Shown one piece after another: positions 26,201 to 39,400 of a stretch of DNA of 64,000 nt. The notes beneath the pieces are model-generated. The model searched no databases, was not told where the DNA came from, and saw only the letters and a list, made by a program, of their open reading frames with translations. The stretch lies in assembly GCA_016859345.1 (NCBI GenBank), contig CM029111.1, positions 16,011,714 through 16,075,713 on the forward strand, in the 5' to 3' direction. Position 1 is the first letter of the stretch. Every line of letters begins with the position of its first letter. The translations under genes and the position numbers were made by a program. The DNA comes from Istiophorus platypterus (Eukaryota; Chordata; Actinopteri; Istiophoriformes; Istiophoridae).

Positions 26201-29200
26201 ACATTTTTTAGAAAAAACCAACCAAAAAAGTTTTTTCTTCCGACATCCCCACTTTTTTTTCCTCCTTTTTTTTTCTCTCTCTCTCTCTCTCCGATTTGAC
26301 GCTCGCTCAAAGTAAGTTGTGCACCAACTTCTGAACCGGGCTGAAGATAATTGCTGGATTGTTGTCATTAGTTCGGTCTGTGTCCCAACACGCCAGTGGA
26401 ACGAGGGGGAAACCAGTGCGCTAATAGCCAGGAAACAGTAGTCCATTGTGGCGGTGTTTGTAGCCGCCTCATTCTTTAGCCCTGATATCAGGTCAGTGAA
26501 GATGTGCCAGATATTCCTTCAGTACTTTGAACACGCTCGACAGGGTTTTCTTTGTTTGAACGAATCCCAGCCCCGCTCATGTTAGAGCTGATCTGTCTGT
26601 CAAAGTCGAGGGTAAATGTTATGATAGTCTGTAATTTTTTGAAAGGATTTCGAGGATTTCATTCATACTTTTAACCTGGCTCAATGTCTGTAGCCACAAC
26701 AGGAGCGCAGCTTTGCGCAAGGCAACGTACTTAGAGTTAGCACGTTAACATGCTGATGTGTGCAGCATTCCAGTGTTTGAAAGCTAATATTCTCAGCAGC
26801 TAGCATGCTAATGTTGAGATCCTAAGTTTGCCCAGTTCTAAAAGAAAAAACCCATCCCTTTTCTCTTCTCGTACAAAATAACTTCTCTATTTTTAATATT
26901 TTATAGAATTTAAATGTAATCTAAGGTGACTAGCTAGCTGTAACTGTGCTTGACAGTTAGCTAGCTGGTCGGAGTAGCTATCATAGAATAATAGGGCTGT
27001 TTTTTGGATCCCACTTTTTTTTTTCTTTTTTTTACTTTTTTCCCAAAAGACCATGTTTGAGGTTTAAATTTTCTGTTTTTCATGTTTGCATGTTGTTCTG
27101 TTATAGCATTAAAGTCGCCCTGCGGAGTTTTCCTGGGAGTTTTCCTCTTTCTTGTTTCTCAACAAAACACATCGCAGAGGCCCCAATAAATGTGTTGAAC
27201 GCTTCGACTTTCTCATAAAACGAAAAAAAAAAAAAGTTTTGGGAAAGTTTTCACATATTATGAAACCTCCATGCTTTCCATCAGTTTCTGCATTGGTTTG
27301 TAGTCTGCCCTGACTTTGTTGGCGCTTTGCTATGTTCAGTGCATTACCCACCACAGCTTGTGTCTTGTGTCTGGGGATTGCGGTGCGACTTGGACTTTTA
27401 CATTGTGGCTCCAGTTCTGTCATCATCCTGAAAACATTCTCATTAACTCACGGCAGTGGGCCGTGTATCCTTGCGTATAAATCCTTCAGTCTTATCATCA
27501 ACGGGCTTTTATGAGCTTCTGTACAGTTGCCGTCGCTCCGCTCGCTCCTTGGTGGCTATGCTGCCGTTTGGGTTTCAGCAGCAGCAGCAGGGGAGTCCCT
27601 AGATTTGTTGTTGCTTTAGAGGGAGGCAGCTGCTTTTACAGCCTCGGTAAACATGCTTATCTTTGTCGGAAACTTTGCCATCTACGGTGTTGAACCCAAA
27701 AATAATTCCCCGCACTGCTTCCCAGGTATTTCAGAGTCATGATTATCCCAACAGCACGGCTTAGCTCGCTAACGTCTGCCTGCGTGTTTATTTACTGGCT
27801 TACATCACTAATAGGTCAGTAGGCAGTGCAACAAATCAGGCGGATGCTAAATTTTAAGAAAACCCTCTCTCCTGGGCCAGATGCCAAACTGTCCATTACA
27901 CTTAACAGAGCAAAAATTTTGAATTCGAATAGGTTGTTACAGTTTGAACATTAACCTTTTTCCCACATTCAAACAGATATCAGAATTTCAATTAAAAGGT
28001 TGTAGCACAAGTTTTTTGCACATCAGGATCAGAACCAGCTTTATCGGCCGAGTATGTGTACACATACGTATATATATATATAAGAAATAGTTGGTTACGT
28101 GTAGTATATGCATGCATGAAAGTCTACATAGAGTGTACATAGCGTGCTTACGTTCGTGTTTGACTGGGATGACGATGACATGTAGTCGTTAAATATGAAA
28201 TATGTCATTCATAGTTTGTAGTAGCGTTGGGAACCAACCTCTGGGGATCATGAAATGTAATTCTACGGTAGTTCATCCGAGGTAATTCGCAAATCTTAGG
28301 TCCGTAAGACCGACGTCACCATCCCCAGCTCGCTGCATTACTAGAGTGGCTAATTAAAGTGCAGTATCCCTTCAGGCCTATTGTGTACCTTCAGGCAGTG
28401 TGATTGTTGATCCCGCCTTCATCTCTTCCAGTCGGGTCAGTTCACATCACACTTGTTGACTCGACGACATTTAAAGACTGTGGTTTGGCTCGGGCCGCCG
28501 TCCGCCTCGGCCCTGTCTGCGCGGTGTCCAACCTGACCTCACACTCAAGCGTTTATGGCCCCCGCCCGCGGCGCCCCCCCCGGCGGTCTCTGGGAGCGCT
28601 GGATGACCCGGACCTTCGGTTCTCTCCCTTGCACATTTTCCAAGACCGTGTTAAAGCTGCGTGCAGGGAAAAAGGCCATGACTGCTCGGCCAGACACTGG
28701 TAATTTAGAGCCAAACACTGCGGCCTTTGAACATGACACTTTGCAAGAGGCCATTAAAGGCAGTTTATCGACCTGACTAGAAACATTGGCTCACCTGTTG
28801 GGCGGGTTGGAAAAGTCTGGTGCAGCATCGGAGGAATTCCTCTTCCTAATCACAGACGTTGAAGCGGAACCACAAAGCAACAAACGGCAACTTCTTTGTT
28901 GTTCCACTTTCACACGTTCAGTATTTAGACCCAGCGTGTTTATAGCGAAGTGAAATGAGGCCTTAACCCACAATCCAAACGGACACTTCTCTCTTAGAGC
29001 TGGTGGCTGGAACACAAAAAAAAAAACTCACCGTTTCCATCCGAGCCATATTTTTTAATTTTGAAGCCATCTATATTTGTTTTTTTTCTGCTGGTTAAAT
29101 TGGCTGCCTCCGCGCGCTGCCCACAGTGGCAACAGTGGTGACGCATCTTACTCATCAGCCCCTGTAATCCCTTAGTTAAAACACCCGTGAGCCTGCTTTT

Positions 29201-32200
29201 TGAAGGGCCACGCATCTTCTAATCCACATGCACAGTTGTGTATCCAGTTATCCAGGCAGGATGGGGATGCAAGCGCTTCAACCGGTGTAGCTGCTCAGTC
29301 GTGACGGCGGGCTGCGACGGTTTGACGGGGACGGTTTGCGCCCAGCGCCGGGAGGCTAGACGCTGTTGCATCCAACCAAGAACACCTCCCTTCTCCCTCG
29401 CCTCCTCGCTCCCTCTCTGCCCGATTGACCTATTTAGCAGCAGGAGTGGCGGCGGCGAGATGGCAGGAGCAATGACAGACAAGATGCCAAGGAGGCGGAA
29501 AGGGAGGGGGAGGAGGGATCCTCAGTGTATAACACCTAACCAAAGGCAGTGTGTTATTGTGTTAGAGCGGCCGTGTTCAGGTCTTCCTCTTCCATTCATT
29601 CCAACGGGCACTGAGGGCCGATTTGCATCATTTGAATGCATCTTATAGGAGGGGAATGAAAAAAAAATTGTGTTTTGTCGCCCTCTGTCGGTCAAAAAAA
29701 AAAACAAACAAAAAAAAACCATGTAGGTGGTTTGACAGCATCGCTGTTTTTTTCCTTCCAAAAGTCTCCAAAAATGGCTCTGAGGTTGTGCAGATGGCAT
29801 AAATCACTCCTCAGTTTAGTTTTTTTTTGGTTTTTTTGCCGCCATGGAGAGAAGCACAGTACTTAAGCATGAGGTACTTTGACTTTAAACACAGCGAAAT
29901 AAAAACTGACACAAATGTATTCCTAGTTGACAAAATGATCTTTAAAACAGCAAAGAATACACATATTAATAACAATTGGTGACAAATTGTGAGTTTAAAG
30001 ACTTATAGTGGATTATAACAGTATGCAACCATGACTTATCTAGTCTGTGTAAATAGCCTAACAGTAATATAAAGAAAAAAGAACACCTTTGTCTTGTGTT
30101 TGATTGGTGACTCAATGGTTTTCTATGGAACGGAGCTGGGTGAAGTTAACCCAGTGTTGTCTTGATGCTAGAGTGACATAAAGTTGGTGTGAAATTAGTA
30201 ACTGTAATAGTTTTACAATCACAATCCTGCACAAGCAGCAAACAAAAGTTTGGCCCCATTTTTCATCTCCATGTGGACGACGTCCGGCTGTGTCTCTAAA
30301 ACATGACCAGGAGACGCTGATTTCTTCTTTCCGTCTGTTTCAGATACTGTTTGATCAAGCCCAGAGGTCGGTAAAGCACCAGTTGCACAACTTTGTGAAA
30401 GAGTGAGTAAACCTACAATTCCTGACACCCCGGTTTCAGTTTTCCTTGCCAAAAACAAATTCACCCAAATGCATGAAAAATTTAGCACAGGTAGAAAAAA
30501 GAAAGGCAAAGTTCACAACCTTCAAGAGAGCAGACATGCCCTTTTTACCCCTGAAAACCTTTTTGGTGTTTTTAAATATTTAACACAGCGAAGCCCTTAG
30601 GCAGCCGAGATAGATTTGTCACAGACATATCATGAGCAGTCTAGCTAAAGTAGGTTACCTCTGACCTCGGACTGACTCTGCGGTGACTCAGACCCTCCTG
30701 TGATTACTGTTTATTTCCCTGAAACAAGCTTTCGTGCTCATTTTCACCTCCGCCAGGGACGTGCGGAAGTTCAAGGAGACCAAGAAGCACTTCGACAGGG
30801 TGCGTGAGGACATGGAGATCGCGCAGGTGAAAAACGCCCAGGCGCCGCGGAACAAGCCGCACGAGGTCGAGGAGGCCGCCAGCTCGCTCAGCGTCACCCG
30901 CAAGTGCTTCCGGCACCTCGCTCTGGACTACGTACTACAGGTCAGGAAAATCAGCTCGAGTCTGTGAGCCAGTGCTTCTTGCTTCTTCCTGTAGTTTTTT
31001 AGCTTGTAGCATTTTTTTTGTGGTCAATGGTTAAGACGGCTTTATTTTACTTAAAAATGTTAAATGTTTACGTTAAAATGTTGTTTGTCCCAAACTTCTA
31101 ACATACAGTGCACGTGTATGGTTATTCATATTTTAGCCATAATTTAGAAACAGTGTCTCCATTAAATTCTAAAAAAAATCTAAGGGATCAAGGGTGTTTA
31201 TGTCATCTCACAAAATGCCATTCGGGTTTGCATCAGTTGGGACGTACGATGAGATGGCTTTGTTTCAACGAAGGCCTCCGCAGGGAACCTAAGGAAACGA
31301 GTTTTATTTAATGATGCATTCGCATAGTAGTAACGACTTAGAGAAATGTCACCTATCATGAGGTGTCTGATGTTTATTTCCACTTCTTCACGTGGTCAGA
31401 CTTCGTGGTGGCACAAAGGAAGACACTGTCCACCAGAGGGAGTTATCTCAATGTCTTAGTAGTTGTTGAATAGTCAGATACAGAGTAATTTTGTGTATAT
31501 ATCGTCAACAAGATAATCACTGGTCCAGGCTGTCTGACTTTTTTCGACACTTTTCTGACCTTTTATTTTTTTTTCCTGCAGATCAATGTCCTCCAGGCGA
31601 AGAAGAAATTTGAGATCCTCGACTCTGTAAGTCAACACCTCTATCTTTCTAAGAACATGTTCCATCTACATGGAGAGGTCATGTGAGTGATTTATAAAAC
31701 TTTATAATGTTTGTTAAAAAAAACGCTGCTTCTTCTCTCCCGACCCAGATGCTGTCATTCATGCACGCCCAGTACTCGCTGTTCCAGCAGGGCTACAACC
31801 TGCTGGATGAGATTGACCCCTACATGAAGAAACTGGCTGCGGAGGTGAGCAGAGCATCCTCATCTCGTCTTGTCTTGTCTTGGCTCGGCTCATGCTCATG
31901 CTCATGCTCATGCTCATGCTCATGCTCATGCTCATGCTCATGCTCATTCTCGTGCTCGTGCTCATGCTCATGCTCATGCTCATGCTCATGCTCATTCTCA
32001 TTCTCATTCTCATGCAAATGCTCTTGCTCAAGCTCGTGCTCCGCCAGCTGGACTGCGTTATCTCCCCCCGGGGGCTCAATCGGAATTGCTTTGATCCTCA
32101 TTTGAACTATCGACCGGGGGCCAGTTGCATAACTTCTCCACTAAATCTCCATTTGAAGATTGAAATGTTGTGATACATCGGATTGTTTTTTTATTGTTTT

Positions 32201-33448
32201 TTTTTTTTTTAGATCTGCTTAATTCAAATACTATAAAAAAGGGGCTTCCTCTTTGCATGCACGCCCCTTGTGACTCATAAATTAAAGCTCCATTACAGCT
32301 GTTTTTGGTGCTCACGTTATTGCCGGGGCCAACTCGTTATTCACAGCAGGTCGACCGCTGCGGGAGAACTGGATCAATGCTTCATCACTGCACCAGTCCA
32401 CACACACTGACCTATCATGTCATTGGAGGCTCAGCCCCCGTTTTCCAGCTCCTCTGTATCACCGCAGCTCCCCCGTTGCCTGTAACATTGTCGTGCTGTT
32501 TGCGTCAGAATTGTTTCTATGCTAAACGAACCAGTTTCCCAGGATGTGCCTTTGGCGGAATGTCTCTGAACTGACACTGAACCTGTTTTTTTGTTGTTGT
32601 TTTGTTTTTTTTTTCTATTCTCTCTCTGTGAACTGACTTTCAGCTGGATCAGCTGGTGATAGATTCGGCCATGGAGAAGAGGGAGATGGAGCATAAACAT
32701 GCCACCATACAGCAGAGGGTGAGTTCTTTTTTTCTTTTCTTTTCTTTGATTGACCAAATAAAAAATTGTAAACAACCGTGCAAAAACTACTCAGGTCATC
32801 TGCAGGTCCGCCTCCTAATGCCTTAATTAATTAATTAGTATTACATATTAATTGTCCTCAATTTATTGAATTAATCACCTTTAATTTGGTTAATCCACCT
32901 AATCCATTTTCTGCCACTTCTCCAGATCCCGGTCATGTTAATTTGATGTATTAAAACCTAAAAAAAATGATTTAATAATATATGACTTTAATGGTTTTCC
33001 ATCACAATTTCATACTTTGGCTGGGATGATCATGAAACATGTATTGCATGACAGTCTGTGAAAATGTACACAAGTCTTAAATTCCATTAGACACCCCTGC
33101 AGAAACCCTCACGTGGCTTCAGTGTTTTTGCAGAAAAAATTCAGGACATGTGCAAAAAGTTAAAAAGAAGCGAATGTTTTGTTCATAAAAGCGTTGTCAG
33201 CACAATTTCAGCATGCGAGCAGCCTCCTCAACTTTTTTAATCAAGTGTGCAGGCTTTTATTTCCCTTTTGAGATGGGAGTATTTATCTTGGCGATATACA
33301 CTTGACACAACTCGAAAGGCCTGGATTCAAGAGCTGAACCCCCTTCGCAGTTGTTTGTCTTCGGTATTTCCGTGCGGGAAAGGATTCAGGGCGGTCGGGG
33401 CTGAATTTATACACATGCACGCATGCGCACGCACACACAACACACACA

Positions 33449-33480
<32 letters not shown>

Positions 33481-36400
33481 CACACACAACACGCACACAC
33501 ATGCACACACGAGCGCCCTCTGACCCAGAAGAATCTCCCTTTTTCTTGTCTGTAAGGTCAGCAGGTCGGCACTGAGTGTGACTATGCTCACATCCCACCT
33601 CCGGGATCCGGTCTGCCACTTGGCCCTGGTGCAACTGTTGTGACTGGGGAGGGATTAGACCTGGGCAGCTGGGAAGTGTTTGATTAATCTGCCTAACAGA
33701 GTCCGGGCATCAATTTAAGCATTAAATCAGGTGGAATTAAGTGTCCGTAAGGAGATATTAATCCCTCTGTTGTCTGCCATGGCTGGCAACTGTTAGCACA
33801 TTGACTAGTGTATGTGCTGACGTATTAGCAAAAGCTCACTGTGTCCTTAGACCCATTAGAGTGCTGATCTTATGGTTTGTTGGGGATTTGTGACCACGCT
33901 AGCTTCATGTCTCCGCCCCTTCAGTCCAGACTGAAAGATCTCAACAAATGTTCGGATGGATTAATGTGAAATTGCTTACAGACACTTGTGTTCCTGAGAG
34001 GAAGAATCTGACTCTGATGATCCCCCAACTTTTCGTCTAGCACCACAGTGAGGTTCACATTTGTGGTCTTTAGAGATATATCTCAAATATTAATTGGATT
34101 ACCTTGACATCTGGTAGAGACAACATGGCAGAAACAGACTTGTAGTGAGCTGCCCTCCCTTGAAAATCTGACATTATACCTCTTACCAGAAAACATACAA
34201 GGATAACTCCTAGTCGATCAGATTTTGAGAACCATATTTAAGGATCATCTAAAGGTTTTTCAGTGTCTCACAGTTTGATTATGACAGAATTTCCCCTCAA
34301 ATTCTTGGGTCTGAGAGATGTCAGATAGCGAAGAAGACAAGTCTCAGTGCCAGTGCTGAGACTGAGGGGAGTGTCTTTAGCTTTGCAGTTATTTGGTCAG
34401 GAACAAAACAAACAAAATTTTTGACCTGATGTAGGCACATCCTCCAGGGATCTTGAATACCTGTTGTAACTTTCATTGAAAGTACGGGGATCACCGAAGT
34501 CAGTATAGTTCATCCTCTGGAGACCATGAATGACATTTCCAGTGCAGTTCATTTAATAGTTATAATAATAGAGGTATTTTTGTCAGTAGTGGTCACACCT
34601 CACTACGGGCGGTGCTAGCTCGAAAGCAACATGTTAGCATCGTCATTGTGTGCGTGCTAGCATGCTGATGTTAGCTTGTTAGCTCAAACCATTGCTGTGC
34701 CTGGTACAGTCTCGCTGTCTTGGTTGTGGACTCTTACCCTTACTTAATTTCATTGGTCATGACAACGCCCCGGCTGCTCTGCCGCTCCGCCACCATATTG
34801 AACAGGGACTTTATCTCCTATTTATAAACATCTCCATGATCCTACTTCATGTTATCTCTTGATGTCCCACATAATCGAATCCACAAATGTAGGGTGAAAT
34901 CTCTGTCTGGCATCGCCTTCGTTAAATAATTCAGAGACCTTTATGCCTGATGGGCCCCGACGAGGCCATGTCCCAGGATCAGTGACCATCTGTCAGAGGG
35001 CCCTGGTCGGTGTCCCTCTCCTCCGGGCTCCGCAGCCTGCGTCATGGCCTGAGCCGTGGCCTGTGCCGCTGGGAAGGACTGGGTGGTGTGCAGGGGCCAG
35101 TTATTGATCTGTTTTTCTCCCGAGATGTCAGGCGCTAAGCTGTGCATGCCGTCCATCACCGACGGGGACGTGTATTGGTAAATAAACAAGGTCACGGGCT
35201 GAGGAAAAGCCACGTTGAAAAGGGCCAAACGTTGTGGCGATAACTGTGAGGGGCAGCCTCATAAATGGAAGACCCGGCAAAGAGGATAATCAGAGGTGCA
35301 TACGACCTTAAAGATTATTGCTTTATCCCGATTTAAACCAGTGATTTTAATGCCTTGTTCTCTTTGCTTCTGTCTGCATGTCCCCTGGCGTCGCCATCTC
35401 CCCTCAGACCCTCATGCAGGTGAGTGCTCCTCCGTTTTATATTTCCCATCTGGATTTTATTTATTTATTTTTTTTGCTTGAAACACATCGTTGGTTAAGA
35501 TCCACAAGAGTGTGCAGCCGGCGCGGCCCGCGGATGTCAGTGCAGAACATTAGCGAACCCCTTTGAAGTTCTCCTCAGCCGTAGTCGGACCCCGAAAGGC
35601 CTCGTGGGCGCACCGGAGTGCAGCCCTGAATCATTTATACAGAACAATTAGCTGGAGCGGCCTGTGTAGAGACCGTCGGTTACATCATCCCATCGCACAG
35701 ACGTAATCGCAGTGTCCTAAAAATAGTTACCACTCTAACCGCTGACCACTGAAGAATAAATAGGTCAGACAGCTTCTGGGTTTTTTTTTATTTGTTTTGT
35801 TTTTTTTGGGGGGGGGGGTTTGCTTCTTCATGTCGTTTTATTCTACATGAATCATAAGTAATGTGTTAACTTTCTGAATCTGAAAATATCAAATGAGATA
35901 TTTGTATTATTTTTCCCATCTTTGACTCTCGCTGCCTTTAGAACAGTATGGCCTACACGGTCTCATTCTCTTCTCCTTCCTTTAAACAGCTTTAAGCTTT
36001 AAATGGCTTTTTTTTCCCATTTCCATGTTTCCTTTTTTTCCTAGTCACATCAAGCGTGTGCAATAAGCCTTGTGTAAACTTACACAGGACAAAGGGGTCA
36101 GCCCTAACTCGGTACAAGCAAGAAAAAAAAAAACGAGGGGGGGGGCAGAAGTGGAGTTAAAGTGCTCCACCTGTGGACTGTGACTATTGCTGGCTGCAGC
36201 ACACGGAGCAGCGAAAGCATCTAAATGCCAGGGCCATTCATTTTTAACTGCAGATTTAATGGAGAAGTCCTGTCAGAGGCAGTCGGCTCTGCCCGTTGTT
36301 CTATATCTTTCTACGCCATCATCACGGGGCACGGCGCTACATGCCCCCTCCCCCCCAGTGCCCGGTTTATTTTTACCGCCTGAGACTCCAGATAGATGTT

Positions 36401-39400
36401 GCAATTAAATAATGATTCGATATCTTTTCTTGAATGTTGATTTTTATGGTGCTCGACAAGCGTCTGCATCAGTCAACAAAGCATGAGATCAAAACAATGC
36501 AGATGTAAATATCCAGGAGATGTAGAAGGTACAAGCATAAAGAAATGTCATAATGTAATGGGGCGAGTAATGATTATTTTCATGGATTAATGTGAATGAT
36601 TATTTTCATTATTGATTAAGCTGCCAGGTTTTTGTTTTTTTTTTCGATTAATCTACTGAGTGTTTAGTCTATAAAACATTTTTAAAAACTATGAATAATG
36701 TCCATCGTGGCACAAACTGACTCCTCAGACCTCTTTTGTTGTTCAACTAAAAGCCCCAAACCCCAAAATATTCAGCCCACTGAGATGGAAATCTGGGAAA
36801 AGAAGCAAAATCTCACATTTGAGAAGATGTAACCATAACATTTTTCCACATTTATGCATAAAAACCACACCTGTCAAAATAGTTTCTGGTTAATTTTAGT
36901 TTCAGTCAAAATCTAAATGCTGCAGGTCTAAATATAAGTACATAAAAAAAAAAAACCAATGGATGTTTTCATAATCAATCTGCTGCTTGTTATAATTCCC
37001 AAAAGTTTGTAAATAACTAGCAAACAAACTCTAAAAACCTAAATACAGGCAGGCTCCCTTCATGAAAGATAATCAAAAGCATAAAATCACATTCAAAAAG
37101 CTGGAAACTGTAGGTTTTTGGCATTTTTGTTTTGAAAAAATGACTTAAACAAGTAATCGATTAGGCAAAGCCAGTTTATTTGTATAGCACCTGTATAGAG
37201 GGAGTAAATGACTTTATCTTTATATTCAACATTAAAAATGCATTAAGACCAGACGTTAAAGCAAAACAAAACAATGCTATAATATGATAAAACAGATAAA
37301 ACCAGAGATTAACAGTGCAGTGGGAGATATCAATAAATCATATAAAATTTGACTTAATAAAGGACAGGGGCAAAAAAGAAAGTGTTAAGCATTGATTTAA
37401 AAGAACTGGGAGTTTGTTTCAGACACCGCGCGCGTTAAAAACTGAACGCTGATTCTCCCTGTTTACTTTTTGACTCCAGGGAGAACTTAAACTGTCCCTG
37501 GCCAGCCTGAGGGGTCAGGATGATTCTTAACGGAGCAGCAGATCAGAAATGCGGTTTGGCCTCAAAACACTGTTAGTGCTCAATAAAACCAAAAGTAATA
37601 TTTTAAAGTCTGTTATTCGGGGAAAAAAACCAAAACAAAACAGAAAACCAGTGTAAAGATCGGAAACTGGACTGATTTAGTCCACCTAGCTGGTCCCAGT
37701 GTGAAATCTAGCAGCAGCATTCTGCTTTTTATTTTTTTTTATTTTTTTTTTGTCCACCGAATAGTTATTGCAGATCTAGTAAAAATTATATTGCAGCAGT
37801 TACAAAAAAATGATCAATAGAATTTCTACGTCAATTTTTATTTATTTTTTTTGATTAATTAATTACTTGATTAATTTGTTTGTTTTTGGAAAGAAAGAAG
37901 CAAAACCTTCCCAGAAGTCGTTTGCCCTCTGTTCTAATGAGGTTCTAATGAGGTTCCACACGGGCCATGTGGACGTAAATTGCTTTATTTATTCTGAGGT
38001 TTCAGCCCAGGGCCTTCATCAGATGAGTTGGTCACAGGAAGGCCGATGACTCAAATGTCACATCAGTGGTTTTTTGTGTGTTTGTTTGTTTGTTGTTTTT
38101 CCCCCTTGTCTCGAGTTCTGGCCTCTTGAATTTTTCTCAACCTCAACTTCCCCTTTTGTATTTCAATAGAGCTCATTAGAGGAATCGGTGATTTTCCTAA
38201 GGATTCACAGAATTTTGCTTATTTATTTATTTTTGCTGAACTTTGTCCAGAGGGAAGTTTTCCCACAATGGTGCTGTCGGTAAACTCGATTACCGCTAAT
38301 CTGCTAATCTGCGTTAACGTTTGCTCCCTGGGATTCTCCTTAAATCTCTTTTTATTTATTTTCTTTTTCTTAAACTTGGAGTCGGTCCGATCACCGCCGC
38401 TGCGGCTCTTTGCGGTGTTGTCATGACAACTTCCCGCACATTGGCTCGGAGGAAATGGGCCGCGGAGGAGCGCTGGGGGCGCGGATCATGGCCGGGCGCT
38501 GTTGAATAAAGACTCCGGGGGACGCGGCGGCGGGTGAACCCGTGCCGAGGCCGACCAGGTGCGTGGAGGATTAGCCGAGGACGAGGGCGGGTAACTGTGG
38601 GCATCAGACCCGACGAATCACAGCACACCCGGGCAATCGGGGCCACCACCTGGGCTCGGCAGGTGGCCGCTGGCACACCTCCGCCGCGTCGCCCGCAGGC
38701 AGACGCGCGTAAAGCCGCGGCGGCGGAGCTGTGCCAACGGCAGGTGGACGCGGCGTCGCCCCGGTCCGTTCGCCGGACTCGCCCCCCCCGCGGCTCCGCC
38801 ACGGCCCGCTCGTCTTCCGTGTAACGCTCGGAAGTCTCCGTGTCCCCGCTCGCTCAATAATTCACCCGTGTCCGGTTCCTGGCCGCGCGCTACGTGGCGT
38901 CATTAAAAATGGATGAGGCTCGTCGCGGGGCTCCGACGCGTTTGCGGAGAACCACCCAGCGCAGCGCCCAGTAGCGCGTCCGCCGTGCGCCGCGTTCAAA
39001 ACCCGGGGGCTGCAGGCAGCTGGAGGTAAGACCGATCTCCCCGCTCGATTTCCCCTTAAAGATTTTTTTGAAAGTTGCATTGCAGAGGTTTCGGTCGCGG
39101 GCAGAGATGCCGGGAGTGAGGATGGTTTCATTTGGGGGGGGTGGGGGGGTCCTGGCTGCCGGCCAGACAGATTCCCTCCGGGTCAACACGGGACCGTAAC
39201 TCCCACCGTTTCTCACCGGCGAGGGAGGCGGCCCCCCGGGCTCTCTAGTGACAGAGCTCCGACTGCTCTCCGGGTCGATGCCGTGCGCCGTTCTCCCCTC
39301 GCCGCGCAGCGCCGCGCAGCGCCGCGGACGCGTCGGCAGCTGTATGGTAATTGGTCCCTAATCCCGGGAGCCCGCGGCGCAGCGGCAGGTGGCCGCGGCG

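Larger units (their letters stand above)
21303..30343 (+). other. acap3: Intron 4 (about 9 kb)
   Basis: No exon was recognised. It contains GT-rich microsatellites at 22020-22080 and 22400-22422, a perfect 11-bp hairpin at 22988-23014 and a GC-rich patch at 23345-23640. It also has an ancient dispersed repeat at 24637-24905, GCTAAC-family fragments near 26730-26830, a short GAACCAGCTTTAT repeat near 28030 and a CpG-rich patch at about 28490-28640. Confidence 0.85.

Noticed and set aside
31707..32173. Repetitive frames of alternating residues (Ala-His, Glu-His, Met-Ser, Leu-Met) over the CTCATG array
   Set aside because: Hexamer repeats without stops are open in several frames on both strands. 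Only 31749-31844 is a real exon there.
33407..33634. Cys-Val/His-Thr repeat frames over the CA/CGCA microsatellite, and the repeat as a CRISPR-like array
   Set aside because: A simple 2-4 bp period microsatellite with no spacers in a vertebrate intron; neither coding nor CRISPR.
38356..38857. Overlapping Arg/Ala-rich open frames on both strands at the intronic CpG island
   Set aside because: High GC lowers stop frequency in every frame. Compositions are biased and unlike any protein I know. They are explained by the CpG island itself.
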